Source: Amphibalanus amphitrite (taxonomy: Eukaryota > Arthropoda > Thecostraca > Balanomorpha > Balanidae). From it: a stretch of 64,000 nt of DNA. Shown here piece after piece: positions 1 to 10,010 of this stretch. The notes under the pieces are model-generated. The model was not told the origin of the DNA. It did not search any database and saw nothing but the letters and a program-made list of their open reading frames with translations. Position 1 is the first letter of the stretch, and each line of letters begins with the position of its first letter. The stretch lies in NCBI RefSeq assembly GCF_019059575.1, contig NW_024881993.1, positions 186,001 to 250,000 on the forward strand, given 5' to 3'. Made by a program: the position numbers and the translations under genes.

Positions 1-845
1 GAAGTTCAGGAGCCATTGACACCCGTTAGCTGCCGGGCATAGTAGGCTAAAGCTCACATTTGAAGCCTTTCACTCAACATCAACCATTGCTGAAACAAAT
101 TATTGTAGGCCAATTCACGACAGTGTGAGCTACCCTACCGGGACATCGTTTTAGAGACTCAGAGGACGTTAGTCCAACCATGAGAGGCTAAATGAGATAT
201 AATATTTACAAAGACTGAGAGTTCGTTGTTTCAGCGTCTGAGGTCGGTCGTACGAAGGCGTCCGGACGACGTCTGGTCCGGCCGTCGGACTGCCGACTCG
301 GCTACTGTAGCCGCCGGCCGGAGGGTCCGCCGGGTCTGTGGTACCCGGCACCCAGGGCAGGCCGCGGCTGAATACAATTAAAAATGAAATAAAATCAAAA
401 TACACATACATTCACGACACAGTTCTCATACGCGTTTGCCTAACACACCTGCGCTACACCACTACTCCAAGCCACAGGAGCTGATAGAATGCGCAGGTCT
501 CTCGCAAAAAGGACTCAGGCATTACTCACCTCAGCTCGACCCGACACAATCTCAGCCAGACCTCGGTCCAGTGCCAGTGCTGGTGTGTTCCGGCTCTCTC
601 CACGCCTCTGCTGTCGATGAGTCATGAACCCTGAAGGAAACACAGAATAAGTGTGAAACAGCGCCGGTACACATCACAATATCATCAGGCGGAGTAGAGG
701 AGGGTAATAGTGGTGTGTAGCCGTCCCGTCCGTTCCAACTCGCAGACAGGCACGGAGTCGGCCAGTGGACGGGTCAGGTCAGTCTCTCTAGCCGGGGATA
801 AGAGCCGGCTGGCTACAGGTGGGCCAGCCGACGGTGTTGTCCGGC
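1..845. repeat. Dispersed repeat, copy A (left edge truncated by window)
   Basis: This stretch is a diverged direct copy of 2471-3384. Both begin with the same ~22 bases (gaagttcaggagccattgac...), share a GC-rich core (about 218-370 here, 2743-2890 there) that is almost identical, and end at the same hairpin-forming sequence (ggctggc...gccagcc) followed by acggtgttgtccggca. The GC-rich core stays open in the minus-strand frame in both copies (peptide containing RGLPWVPGTTDPADPPAGG), but no known domain is recognised and the flanks differ by indels. It could be a family of mobile elements, two LTR-like ends, or a segmental duplication. No target-site duplication was seen at the right end. The repeat is certain; its nature is not. 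Confidence 0.75.
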
Positions 846-2470
846 ATTAGTTCGGACGCACGGTCCAGAGACATTTGATAGAGAAGAGAACACATGGTTC
901 ACACTTCACACACGTCTTACCGAAAGACATGTGGGTAGAGGAATGGATAGGGTAGTGTGGGATAATTTGAACATATTTATACGTCTTCTCCGTTGTACCA
1001 AATTTCAGCTCAACCCTGGATGAAGAAAACATGCTTCAGTAGCGCAAGTGTCACTTGCTTTCACCATGCAAACCTCATTTTTGGACGAGCGGAGCATACC
1101 TTGAATAGCATAGCCTCACTTCTCCACCAAGTCACGGTGTGTTCAAATTGCCCCACCGTGGGGTAATTTGAACATACTGCCTTTACCTGTCATAAAAACG
1201 ATAGTCTCGCCAGCACCGATGTTGTTTGACCCATAAACGAATAGGCAGAACATTTCTAAACAAACCTTTACTTGAAAAATCAACACAACAACAAAAATAA
1301 CAGTTGCAGAGTATCAATATCTGCACGCTGCACACCGTTCAGTTGACAGAATTCGCCTCTCTTCAATTAACAGAACGTCTATCATTTTTGTTCGGTAAAA
1401 ACTCTCCCAACCTTACTGCATCTGTTATAGTGGTGCCAACCGAAACCTGGACATTTGGAGTTCTGATTTTGTCCAATGTCCAATTCGGAATTGGTTGGAC
1501 AAAGGTAGCAGACTGGACAACATTGGACGATGGCTTGCTACACTTCAGCTCATTTTATAAAGTAATCGTGCATAGCATTGATTGGCGAATGGAAAGCTTG
1601 CTAAGCTCTCAATATAATGAACATTCGGCTGGTAAAATTACATTATAAGCAATTTAAATGACAGTTTTGAGTGTTGATTAATGCGTAACTTTCGGACATA
1701 TTTGGACAAATGGCTGACTTTAACATTTTTGAACGGAAATCAACGAAAATGCCGGACATTAGACGGATATTAGACGTAAATTTTATAAAACTAGCATCAC
1801 TAATCTGTCACTGCTTTGGGTCGAAAATATTGGCAAAAAAAACTGGGAGCGTTGTTTTTTTTTAGTTATCCCTGTCTTTACTGAAATTCTCACACTATGT
1901 TCAAATTACCCCACGCTAAAATTTATTTTGCCATATTTAAAAACAGGTTTCAAAACCAAATTTCTTGGATTGAAGGCAATGATTAGGTCATTGTACAACA
2001 AAAGCCGTTGCGTATTAGGCGCTAGCAATGCAAGATTTTGCGCTGCAATGAAGTTGCAATGACGTGCTTTTAGGCGTTTTTACTTGCGAAATTGATTTTT
2101 TACAGTGTGCGTCAACATCTTCATTCCCTGAAACTTTAAACCCCGTTTATATGATAGCCCTTTTAGTTACGATAATTTCCCTCATCGGTCTTATTGTCGT
2201 GCCACTTATGGATTTTCCGTAATTTTGTGTTTTTCACATTATGTTCAAATTGCCCCACATGTTCTAATTACCCCACCTTACCCTACACGCATTAATGCAT
2301 TTGGTAGATAATAGAGAGCACATAACAGAGTAATCTGTCTCTTACCTTGACCCGAGGTAGACCTGGGTTGCCGAGCTTTGCTGAAAGATTCCGCTGCCAT
2401 CTGTAGGCGGAAAACAGCTGATGTTAGGGTAGATCGATATTTGATTATCACACGTCCTTTGTACAAGCAA
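846..2470. other. Spacer between the two repeat copies, with repeated 17-bp motif
   Basis: AT-richer sequence without a convincing gene. Its main content is six copies of a 17-bp motif, TGTTCAAATTRCCCCAC, in both orientations: 957-973 (minus), 1140-1156 (plus), 1158-1174 (minus), 1898-1914 (plus), 2242-2258 (plus), 2260-2276 (plus), each with at most one or two mismatches. The pair at 1140-1174 forms a near-perfect inverted repeat with a single-base spacer. A short open frame at 1304-1648 has no recognisable domain and is treated as chance. Confidence 0.6.
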
Positions 2471-3384
2471 TGGAAGAGAAGTTCAGGAGCCATTGACACT
2501 CGCTCAGCTGCCGGACATACTCAGCATCAACTACAGCTGTTGACCCAGATTATTGTAGGCCAATGGACGCGAGGGTGTGCTATCCTAGAGACTGGCGAAC
2601 ATCGTTTGTCTGTTTCTTTTTTATTGGGGCTTAAGGGCGCGCCGACTACAAGGTCATTTTGCGCCCATCTGGCGAACATCGTTCCAGTTATTAAGAGGAC
2701 GTTAGTCTGGAGGGGCTTAGTGCCATCGTTTAGAACGACTGAGAGTTCGTTGTTTCAGCGTCTGAGATCGGTCGTACGAAGGCGTCCGGACGACGTCTGG
2801 CCCGGCCGTCGGACTGCCGACTCGGCTACTGTAGCCGCCGGCCGGAGGGTCAGCCGGGTCTGTGGTACCCGGCACCCAGGGCAGGCCGCGGCAGAGTACA
2901 ATTAACAATGAGAATAAAATCGAAACACACGTACATTCACGACGCAGTTCTCATACGCGTTAGCCTAACACACCTATGCTACACCACTAATCCTAGCCAA
3001 AGGAGTATGACAGAATACGCATTGCGCAGGTCCCTCGCAAAAAGGACCAGGGCAACTTACCTCAGCTCGAGCTGACACAATCTCAGCCAGACCTCAGTCC
3101 AGTCCCAGTGCTGGTGTGTTTCGGCTCTCTCCACGCTGTCTCCTGACTGATCAGCCATGAACCCTGTAGGAAACAACACAGAAAAGGCGTTAGACGGCGG
3201 CAATACCGACCAAACCACGACCAGCCGGGACAGAGGAGAATAAATAGTGTTATGTAGCCGTCCTCGTCCGTTCCGACTCGCAAGCAGACACGGAGCCGGT
3301 CAGTGGACGGGGCGGGCAGTCTCTCTAGCCGGGGATAAGAGTCGGCTGGCTACAGACAGGCCAGCCGACGGTGTTGTCCGGCAC
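2471..3384. repeat. Dispersed repeat, copy B
   Basis: Second copy of the repeat at 1-845, in the same orientation. The core at about 2743-2890 differs from copy A at only a few positions, while the flanks carry indels, including roughly 100 bases near 2590-2700 without a counterpart in copy A. At the right end the stem GTCGGCTGGC pairs with GCCAGCCGAC around a short loop (3342-3370). Function unknown; the minus-strand frame 2717-2908 is open but matches no family I recognise. Confidence 0.75.
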
Positions 3385-4171
3385 GGGCTTTCATAATAAC
3401 GTAAAAAACGTGTTTAAAATAAAAGTGGTTTCCTAAAAAGGCGGGGGATAAAAAAGCCTCGGGGCGGGGACTATGGAGAAAAGTCCATCCAGCATCGAGC
3501 CAGACCTGCAACAGCCGCAAGGCTTCCCATTTGAATAAATCAATGGAATCGTGAAGCCGCTCACTCGGTCAACGTTAACAAGCAGAATTTATATTGCAAG
3601 TTCACACTTCCACCTGTTACTCCAATTTCCATCAGAGGTAAAAGCAAAACTAGACAAAAGTGCCTTTACTGAGTCATAAAGGTCGAAAAGCTAGAGAGAA
3701 GCTTCCCAGTCAATTTCGCCTTTATCCAGCTCAATAATCCTCACCTTTCGTCTGGTCGGTGGACGGAGTAGTGCAAGGATGACCCGACGACGGTCCTCTT
3801 CAGCCTCACACCTCGACAGTCCGACAGGGCTCCAATCAAACGAGCATCGGCGCCATTTTCCGTTTGCATAGACCAACGCCAGTGTATCTGCCGGCCGGCC
3901 GCTCCAGCCGCCGACCGACCGTAGTAACAAAGCTATCTCCTCCGAAGGTCGATGATGATGACGATGATGATACACACTGCAAAGCTGTCGCCGTTGGCCG
4001 TCCCCCGTTAAGTCAGTCCGTCAGATCACAGTACGTAAAGCACGCACAAGTAACAATCGATATAAATATGATCATGATGTCGACGCGGCAGCCCTGCCAC
4101 CACCGCCAACCGCTCTGCCATGCCCGACACTCTCTCACTCACACACAAACACACACCGCGTAACGGCACAG
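3385..4171. other. Downstream flank / 3'UTR side of eIF5B, no gene seen
   Basis: This is 3' of the minus-strand eIF5B stop codon and should include its 3'UTR. No clear minus-strand AATAAA was found. A CA-rich microsatellite sits at about 4138-4157 and a GAT-type triplet run at about 3950-3970. The small open frames here look like chance. Confidence 0.4.
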
Positions 4172-7100
4172 CTAGATAATCTGGAACACTTTCTTGAGTT
4201 CTATCATGAGTTGCCAGTCAGGCTTCGTCAAGTCTTCACGGAAGTAGTTTTTACATGCGTCTATCGACTCGCGACTGATGCGGCTGACAAGCATGTCCGT
4301 CTCGTCAAAGTGTCGGCCGAACATCTTGGGACTCTCTCCAGGAACTGCTTCGATCTTGATGCACACTTCCTGACCCTTGCGCGCGACTTCCACCTGCTTG
4401 TGGTTGATCTCCACCGTGGAGATGTAGCCAAGGAAGAGGAACTCCTTGCTAGGTACGCAGATCGGAGTGCCGGTCTTCACGATGCCCGCCTCAACGCTGA
4501 CACCCATCACGATAGGATCTCGAGAGTTGAAGATAAACTGCGGCAGAACACGTATCTTGCACGGGAACACGGCGATGTGTTTGTGTTCCTCGCGCTTCTT
4601 GTTCTTGAGGTCCTCGCGGTGCTTCATGAACTTGTCAAAGAGGTGGTAGATGATGTCCGCCTGGAATATGGTGACGCCGGCAGAATCGGCCATCTCCTGA
4701 GCGTCTCGCTCCACCTTCACGTCAAACGCCAGGATCACGGCGAACTCAGGGTCGCGGTCCAGCATCACAGACGCCTTCATCACATCACGTTTGACCACCG
4801 GTCCGATTCGTACACCCGAGTAGGGGATCTTCGAGGTGCGCAGGAACTCCAGCAGCGCCTCCAGCGAGCCCAGCGTCGACGCCTGCACGTAGACACCATG
4901 ATCGCTCAGCTTGATGGCGCTAAGAGCCGATCGCAGCTCCTTCGCTACCAGCGCCTTGCAGATCTCGATTTCATCCGGGTGTTCGGCGACCATCAAGTTG
5001 AGTCCAGCGATCGCCTTCTCAAGCTCCTTTGCAGCGATCTTGACACCCTGCGCCGCACGGATCTCCTTGAACTCCTGATAGGCGTTCTTGACGCGCAGCT
5101 CCTTCAGCGGCTGTGGCATGAGCAGCGAGCGGATCTGGGTGACTATCGGCCCATCAGTACCGGCCACGACGATCGTGCTTCCCTCGCGTAGCGTGCCGTT
5201 CACCAGGATCACGTCGATCGTGGTACCCAGACCGGGGATCTGCTTCACCTCCAGCACGGTCGCCTGCAGCTCGTCAGAGTACATCAGCCGCTTGGTCAGC
5301 ATGTTCTGCGTCATCATCACAACCAGTGCCATCAGGTTGCCCATGCCCTCACCGGTGATCGCACTGGTTGGCACCAGAGACAGATACTCGCGAGGGTTGT
5401 CGTTCTCGTAGAACAGCTTGGCGTTGAGACCTTGCTCCGCCAGCTGGACAATGGTCTCGTTCGTCCTCTGCTCGAACTCAAGCACAGTGTTGCGAGCCTG
5501 GCCTTTGCAGATGTCCTCAACGTCCTTACCGCGTCCCGTCTCCCAGTCGTACAGCCGGTCGATCTTGTTCAGCGCCACCACGAACGGCGTCTTCTTAGTC
5601 TTCAGCATGTTGATCGACTCGATCGTCTGAGGTTCAAGACCGTGCATAATGTCGACAACCAGGATGGCCAGATCGCAGAGGGACGATCCGCGAGACCGCA
5701 GGTTACTGAAAGACTCGTGACCGGGTGTGTCGATGATAAGAAGTCCGGGGATCTTCAGCTCGGCAACCTTGTGCTTCTTCACGAACTTCTGCTGCTCTTC
5801 AATAGCCTTCAGTGGCACGTTGGTGGCTCCGATCTGCTGCGTGATACCACCTGCTTCGCCTTCTTGCACGTTGGTTCGCCGCAGCTTGTCCAGAATTTTG
5901 GTCTTGCCTGTGTCGACGTGACCGAGTACGCAGATGACTGGGGCGCGCAAATTGTCGGCCGACATGGCTGCGCGGGCCTCGTCGCGACGCTGCTGAATCC
6001 GCTTCAGCGCGCGGTCCCGACGCTTTTCGGCTTCAGTCCGCTCGTCGTCACTGTCTTCCTCACTCTCGCTCTCCTCCTCGCTGCCACTTTCGTCCTCATC
6101 CTCTTCCTCTGAAGATTCCTCCTCCTCATCCTCAGCTGGAGCAGCTTTCGCATCGGCCTTCGCAGGAGTTCCTGGGGCAGCCTCGGGAGCAGATTTCGGC
6201 GCAGCTTTCTCTTCTTCATCGTCTTCCTGATCCCACGAGTCCTTGACATCATCCTCGTCCTCCCAGCTCTCCTTGGGCTCGTCCGCCGGCTTGGCTTCCT
6301 CTTTCGGCTCCTCTTTAACCTCGGATTTCGGTGGTTCGGGCTTCGGTTCAGGTTTCGTCTCAGCGTCGGGCGATTGTTGTTTGCCCTTCTTCCGCATGTC
6401 CTTCATGGTTGGCTTCTTTTTCTCTGCAACCACTGCTGCTTGCTGCTTCATGGCATCCAGCAGAGCCTGTGCGCGAGCCATATTCTGCTTCTGTTTCGGC
6501 GTCAGCAGTTTGCCCTCGGCCTTCAGCTGCTCTTTGCGCTCCTTGGCCTGTCGCTTCTTCAACTCCTTCTGCTCCTTCTCTTGTGCCTCCCTCTCGGCCT
6601 TCAGCCGCTCAGCCTCTTCCTCTCGCCGTATCCGCTCCTCCTCCTCTCGTTTAGCACGCTCTTCAGCCTCCTGCTGAAGCCGCAATGCTTCCTGCATCGC
6701 CGCAACGATCTTCTTGCCCGGTCCCTTCTTTTTCTTGGTGGTCTCTTCTGGCTCCGGCTCCGGCGCCTTCTCAGCCGCTTTCTTTTTCTTCTTTTTCTTT
6801 GACGCAGCTGATTCTTTCTCTTCGCCATCTTCAGCCGGTGCTTTCTCCTCCTTCGCTGGGGGTGGTTTGGACGCCTTCTCACCATTGGTTTCGGCCGGCT
6901 TCTCTGCAGGCGTTTCTTTCTCCTTCTCTTTCTCGTCTTCTTTCTCCTGCTTCTTGCCCGTCTTCTTGTTCTGTTCAATTTTCTTCAACCGTTCCCGCTC
7001 CTTCTTTTCCTTTCGCTTCTGTGCTTTCGTCTTCACAGTCCCTCCCTCTTCCTCTCCATCGTCTTCATCTCCTTCGTCCTTGTCCTCCACATCGCCCGCA

Positions 7101-7690
7101 GCCGCTGGCTCGGCCGTTTTCTCCACAGATGGTTCCTTTTCGGCCGGTTTAGGCGGTTCCGACTCCCCGATTCCCGTAGAAGTCTGCTCGCCAGTGTATT
7201 CCAACTGCAGTTCCGAAAGCATCTTCTCCAGATCATCATCCAAGCCTTCATCTTTCTTCTTTTTCTTCTTCTCTTTACCCTTCTTTTCTTTCTTCTTATC
7301 CTTCTTCTTTACCACTACAACCTCGTCTTCCGACTCGGGCTTGTCGTCACCACTGTCGTCCATAAGGGAAGCGAATCCCGGTTTCTTAGGTGGCGGCGCA
7401 GGAGGCTCGTCGTCGCTCTCATCCATCATTAGGGCCGCAAAGCCGGACATCTTAGCCTTAGGCGGCGCAGGAAGGTCATCGTCATCATCTCCGATCTGGT
7501 CCTCATCGTCGTCAGATTCCATCGCCGCCTTCTTCTTGGCCTTCTTGGCTTTTTTGCCCTTTTTCGGCGGTGCCTTGGTGGCGGGTTCGTCGGCCAGCTC
7601 TTCGGCCGCGTCGTCCTCGATGGTCATAGCCGGCGCCTCGTCGGAGTCCGAGTCGCCCGCCTTCTTGCGTCCCTTCTTGGGTTTCCCCAT
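4172..7690 (-). CDS. eIF5B: Eukaryotic translation initiation factor 5B (eIF5B, IF2 family GTPase)
   Basis: Translational GTPase that promotes 60S subunit joining and stabilises initiator Met-tRNA on the 80S ribosome in the cytosol. The 1,172-codon frame is close to the family length (about 1,220 residues in human). Residues 1 to ~560 are the usual low-complexity, Lys/Glu-rich extension (MGKPKKGRKK start, many KKKKK and EEDE runs). The G domain follows with G1 GHVDTGKT (590-597), G3 DTPGH (654-658), G4 NKID (708-711) and a SAITG motif. Domains II to IV follow, ending in the typical WQLMIELKKVFQII tail. The start is a true ATG at 7688-7690 and the stop is TAG at 4172-4174. The whole coding region is one exon without frameshifts, so an intron-poor or retroposed origin is possible, but an apparent 5'UTR splice acceptor just upstream argues for the native gene. 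Long antisense frames across the acidic/basic region are composition shadows. Confidence 0.97.
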   Translation of the reverse strand: MGKPKKGRKKAGDSDSDEAPAMTIEDDAAEELADEPATKAPPKKGKKAKKAKKKAAMESDDDEDQIGDDDDDLPAPPKAKMSGFAALMMDESDDEPPAPPPKKPGFASLMDDSGDDKPESEDEVVVVKKKDKKKEKKGKEKKKKKKDEGLDDDLEKMLSELQLEYTGEQTSTGIGESEPPKPAEKEPSVEKTAEPAAAGDVEDKDEGDEDDGEEEGGTVKTKAQKRKEKKERERLKKIEQNKKTGKKQEKEDEKEKEKETPAEKPAETNGEKASKPPPAKEEKAPAEDGEEKESAASKKKKKKKAAEKAPEPEPEETTKKKKGPGKKIVAAMQEALRLQQEAEERAKREEEERIRREEEAERLKAEREAQEKEQKELKKRQAKERKEQLKAEGKLLTPKQKQNMARAQALLDAMKQQAAVVAEKKKPTMKDMRKKGKQQSPDAETKPEPKPEPPKSEVKEEPKEEAKPADEPKESWEDEDDVKDSWDQEDDEEEKAAPKSAPEAAPGTPAKADAKAAPAEDEEEESSEEEDEDESGSEEESESEEDSDDERTEAEKRRDRALKRIQQRRDEARAAMSADNLRAPVICVLGHVDTGKTKILDKLRRTNVQEGEAGGITQQIGATNVPLKAIEEQQKFVKKHKVAELKIPGLLIIDTPGHESFSNLRSRGSSLCDLAILVVDIMHGLEPQTIESINMLKTKKTPFVVALNKIDRLYDWETGRGKDVEDICKGQARNTVLEFEQRTNETIVQLAEQGLNAKLFYENDNPREYLSLVPTSAITGEGMGNLMALVVMMTQNMLTKRLMYSDELQATVLEVKQIPGLGTTIDVILVNGTLREGSTIVVAGTDGPIVTQIRSLLMPQPLKELRVKNAYQEFKEIRAAQGVKIAAKELEKAIAGLNLMVAEHPDEIEICKALVAKELRSALSAIKLSDHGVYVQASTLGSLEALLEFLRTSKIPYSGVRIGPVVKRDVMKASVMLDRDPEFAVILAFDVKVERDAQEMADSAGVTIFQADIIYHLFDKFMKHREDLKNKKREEHKHIAVFPCKIRVLPQFIFNSRDPIVMGVSVEAGIVKTGTPICVPSKEFLFLGYISTVEINHKQVEVARKGQEVCIKIEAVPGESPKMFGRHFDETDMLVSRISRESIDACKNYFREDLTKPDWQLMIELKKVFQII

Positions 7691-7800
7691 GGCTGGTGGC
7701 GGAGTGCAGAGTCGGGAGGCAGCGTGAGACCACGACGGATGCGGGTGAGAGACAGCTTGCTGATGTGGTGGTTGACCGTGGGTAGTCCCTCACAGCAGAT
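7691..7800 (-). other. eIF5B 5'UTR exon segment with splice acceptor
   Basis: On the minus strand the sequence ctctctcccgcag ends at 7801 with a strong pyrimidine tract and AG (7801-7802), a good 3' splice site. The exon would run from 7800 down to the ATG at 7690, so about 110 bases of 5'UTR precede the start and at least one noncoding exon lies further right. Deduced from the splice-site match only. Confidence 0.5.
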
Positions 7801-7802
7801 CT

Positions 7803-8280
7803 GCGGGAGAGAGAAATCAGGTCAGATCGGGCTTCATTTCCATTGAGTCAATGTGTGGTGAAACACTTCGCATCAGTTAAAAGTTTGGATCGAATACAGA
7901 TTCTTCATTGTGCTGCCACAACTCACGCACGAATTAACATACAGATTTAGGTCATGGCCGATGGAGGCCAATGAACTTAGAAAAACATATCCGTCTAGTT
8001 ACATAGCCGATAAAAAATACGGCCGGAGAAAATGAAAGCAAAGAAAGAGCTATTTAACACCAAAATTGATACCGCATTGGTATTAGACTTTCACATCCCT
8101 GATCGCCCGTTCCGCGTTCGTTTGCTGAAGTCTCTCTCAGTTGCCATTACGGTCCGCATCACATGTCGCAACGGCCGCCTCCCGCCCCTCCCCCAGGCGG
8201 ACAGTGACGCGCCGATGACGACATCGATATGACGGATAGTGACCACCTTTCAATGGCTGCCATCCCACTCGCATAAAATG
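7803..8280. other. Probable eIF5B 5'UTR intron / upstream flank, nothing else seen
   Basis: No gene, repeat or clear core promoter was recognised. An open frame at 8032-8232 is short and matches nothing I know. Confidence 0.35.
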
Positions 8281-8370
8281 AACATATGGGTATCGGTGGT
8301 ATCGGTAACCCTACCGATACCGGGTATCGGTAACCCTGGCGTCACCGGTAGCGTTTTCGTTCAAGGTTAA

Positions 8371-9284
8371 CCCGCGAGTTGCTGGGGGGGGGCGTTAAAC
8401 GCCCCCACTTTTTTCGCCGGGCCATAGCATAAAAACGGCGCGCCGCAGGCGCGCCAAATTTTGGGTATCTGTAGGGAATTGATTGAAGTTTATTGTGACA
8501 AAGTTTCAAAAAAATCGGTCGGGAAATTTTTGAGATATCGAGGTTTTAGTGACGTCATGATTTCTGAGTTTTCGACCAAAAACGGCATATGTTCAAAAAA
8601 TCATATAAAATCACACAACAGACATACAGACATGCCGTAAACGCCATTAGACTGCCAATACCATGATCAATCAAATGGCTATCTTCGATTATTGATTATC
8701 GTTCCGCATTTTCCAAAATCTTGAACTGAATCTTGGCAATTTTTCGTGACTACTTCACGACCATGATACATGAATTTCTTAAATTGAACTTTTTGAGCCA
8801 AACACGTACACATATGATAAAATGAATGTCACCATCGTGTTCTACGCCCCAAATTACCTATAAAACATGTGTCACAGGCTGCGAATATCAGTTTCGATTT
8901 TCGGGGATATGTGCCTACCCGATTGACCTGACCTTGACCCTGACCTATGCTTGACTGACACCTATATGAAGCTGACACTCTTGTAGGCCTTATAAGATGG
9001 ATTGTGCACCGTTTTGACAGAGTTTATGGCGAGAGGCGCCCATTGCGAAGTCCTGAAGTCCATGCTACTGAAAGCCCGATTTCAGGTGTTTGACCTGACC
9101 TTGACCCGACCTGTGACCTCAAAATTCAACTTTGAAGTACTCATCTGAAGCGTCTCGTCGCGCTCTTTCGTTTGCCGCCTCGTGCGTTTCGCTGCGCCTA
9201 TTGGTTCTCGAGTTATCGGCTGGGGGCGTTTAACGCACCCCCCCAGCAAACGGTGGGTGGCGAAATACCCCAGCAACTGCCGGG
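8371..9284. mobile_element. Nested TTAA-inserted element (piggyBac-like MITE)
   Basis: A 914-bp insertion flanked by TTAA at 8367-8370 and 9285-9288. Its ends are imperfect inverted repeats: left CCCGCGAGTTGCTGGGG, right (reverse complement) CCCGGCAGTTGCTGGGG, with further inverted GCGTTAAACGCCCCC blocks just inside. Removing it together with one TTAA rejoins the left foldback arm so that it again matches the right arm (ttcaagg-TTAA-ggtttcctg against the complement of caggaaaccttacccttgaa), which confirms a precise insertion. TTAA targeting and CCC-starting ends fit piggyBac-type elements. No transposase frame is present. Internal sequence includes two blocks of gacctgaccttgacc (8928 and 9092 regions). 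Confidence 0.85.
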
Positions 9285-9365
9285 TTAAGGTTTCCTGTAG
9301 TAGGCCGCCGTGCCAGGCCGAAGCATGCTGTGAGGTCACTGGGTAAGAGAAGATAGCGTAAAAGA

Positions 9366-9870
9366 ACGACTCAGGCAGACTCAAACCGACTCAGGCAGAC
9401 TCAAACTGACTCGACCGACTCAAACCGATTCAGATCGACTCAGACTGACTCAAACTAACTCAGACCGACTCAACCGACGCGAATCGATCGACTCAAATCG
9501 ATTCCGATCGGCTCAGACAGACTCAGGCAGACTCAGTCAAACTGACTCGACTGACTCAAACCGATTCAGGGCTGATGATTCAGGTCAAACCGATGGGTCT
9601 GTCTGAGTCGGTCAAAATCGGTTTGAGTCGGTTGAATCGGCTTAACTCTGTTGAAGTCTATCGGAATCAATTTGAGTTAGTTGATTTGGTCTGAGTCAGT
9701 TTGAGTCATTCTGAGTCTAGATGTGTCAGTCTGATTCAATCGGAATCAATTTGAGTTGGTTGAGTTAGTTTGAGTCGTTCTGAGTCAATCTAAATTCTGA
9801 ATCGGTTTGAGTCGGTCGAGTCAGTTTGAGGCTGCCTGAGTTGGTCTGAGTCTATCAGAGTCTCAGTCGA
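9366..9870. repeat. Head-to-head degenerate ~10-bp tandem arrays (GACTCAAACC family)
   Basis: 9366-9580 is a run of about twenty variants of cgactcaaac/cagactcagg. From about 9596 to 9870 the same unit appears as its complement (gtttgagtcg, gtctgagtc). Together they form the inner part of the foldback arms, with the axis near 9585. The array has low information content and no coding capacity. Confidence 0.85.
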
Positions 9871-10010
9871 TACTGATAGTGTGGTACGTTATCTTCTCTT
9901 CCAGTGACGTCACAGCATGCTTCGACCTGGCATGGCGGCCTAATACAGGAAACCTTACCCTTGAATGAAAACATTACCAATGACGCCAGGGTTACCGATA
10001 CCAACATATG

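Larger units (their letters stand above)
8289..10002. mobile_element. Foldback DNA transposon with 8-bp target-site duplication
   Basis: The two ends are inverted copies: the left begins GGTATCGGT and contains GGTATCGGTAACCCTGGCG; the right ends with the reverse complement (cgccagggttaccgatacc). The element is bracketed by the direct repeat AACATATG at 8281-8288 and 10003-10010, an 8-bp duplication as made by hAT-type transposases. The inverted arms are several hundred bases long and meet near 9585, so most of the element folds on itself. The outer ~120 bases of each arm are unique sequence and the inner part is a tandem array. The left arm carries an extra partial duplication of the terminus (8298-8325) and is interrupted by another element at a TTAA. 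No transposase frame is present, so it is non-autonomous. Assignment to hAT rests on target-duplication length only. Confidence 0.85.

Noticed and set aside
1304-1648. 114-codon frame between the left repeats
   Set aside because: No similarity recognised; AT-rich DNA with adjacent stop-rich frames.
4211-5191. 326-codon plus-strand frame opposite the eIF5B C-terminal domains
   Set aside because: Antisense to a highly conserved coding region and without domain similarity.
6714-7727. 337-codon plus-strand frame opposite the eIF5B N-terminus
   Set aside because: Ser/Phe-rich mirror of Lys/Glu-rich codons; a composition shadow of eIF5B.
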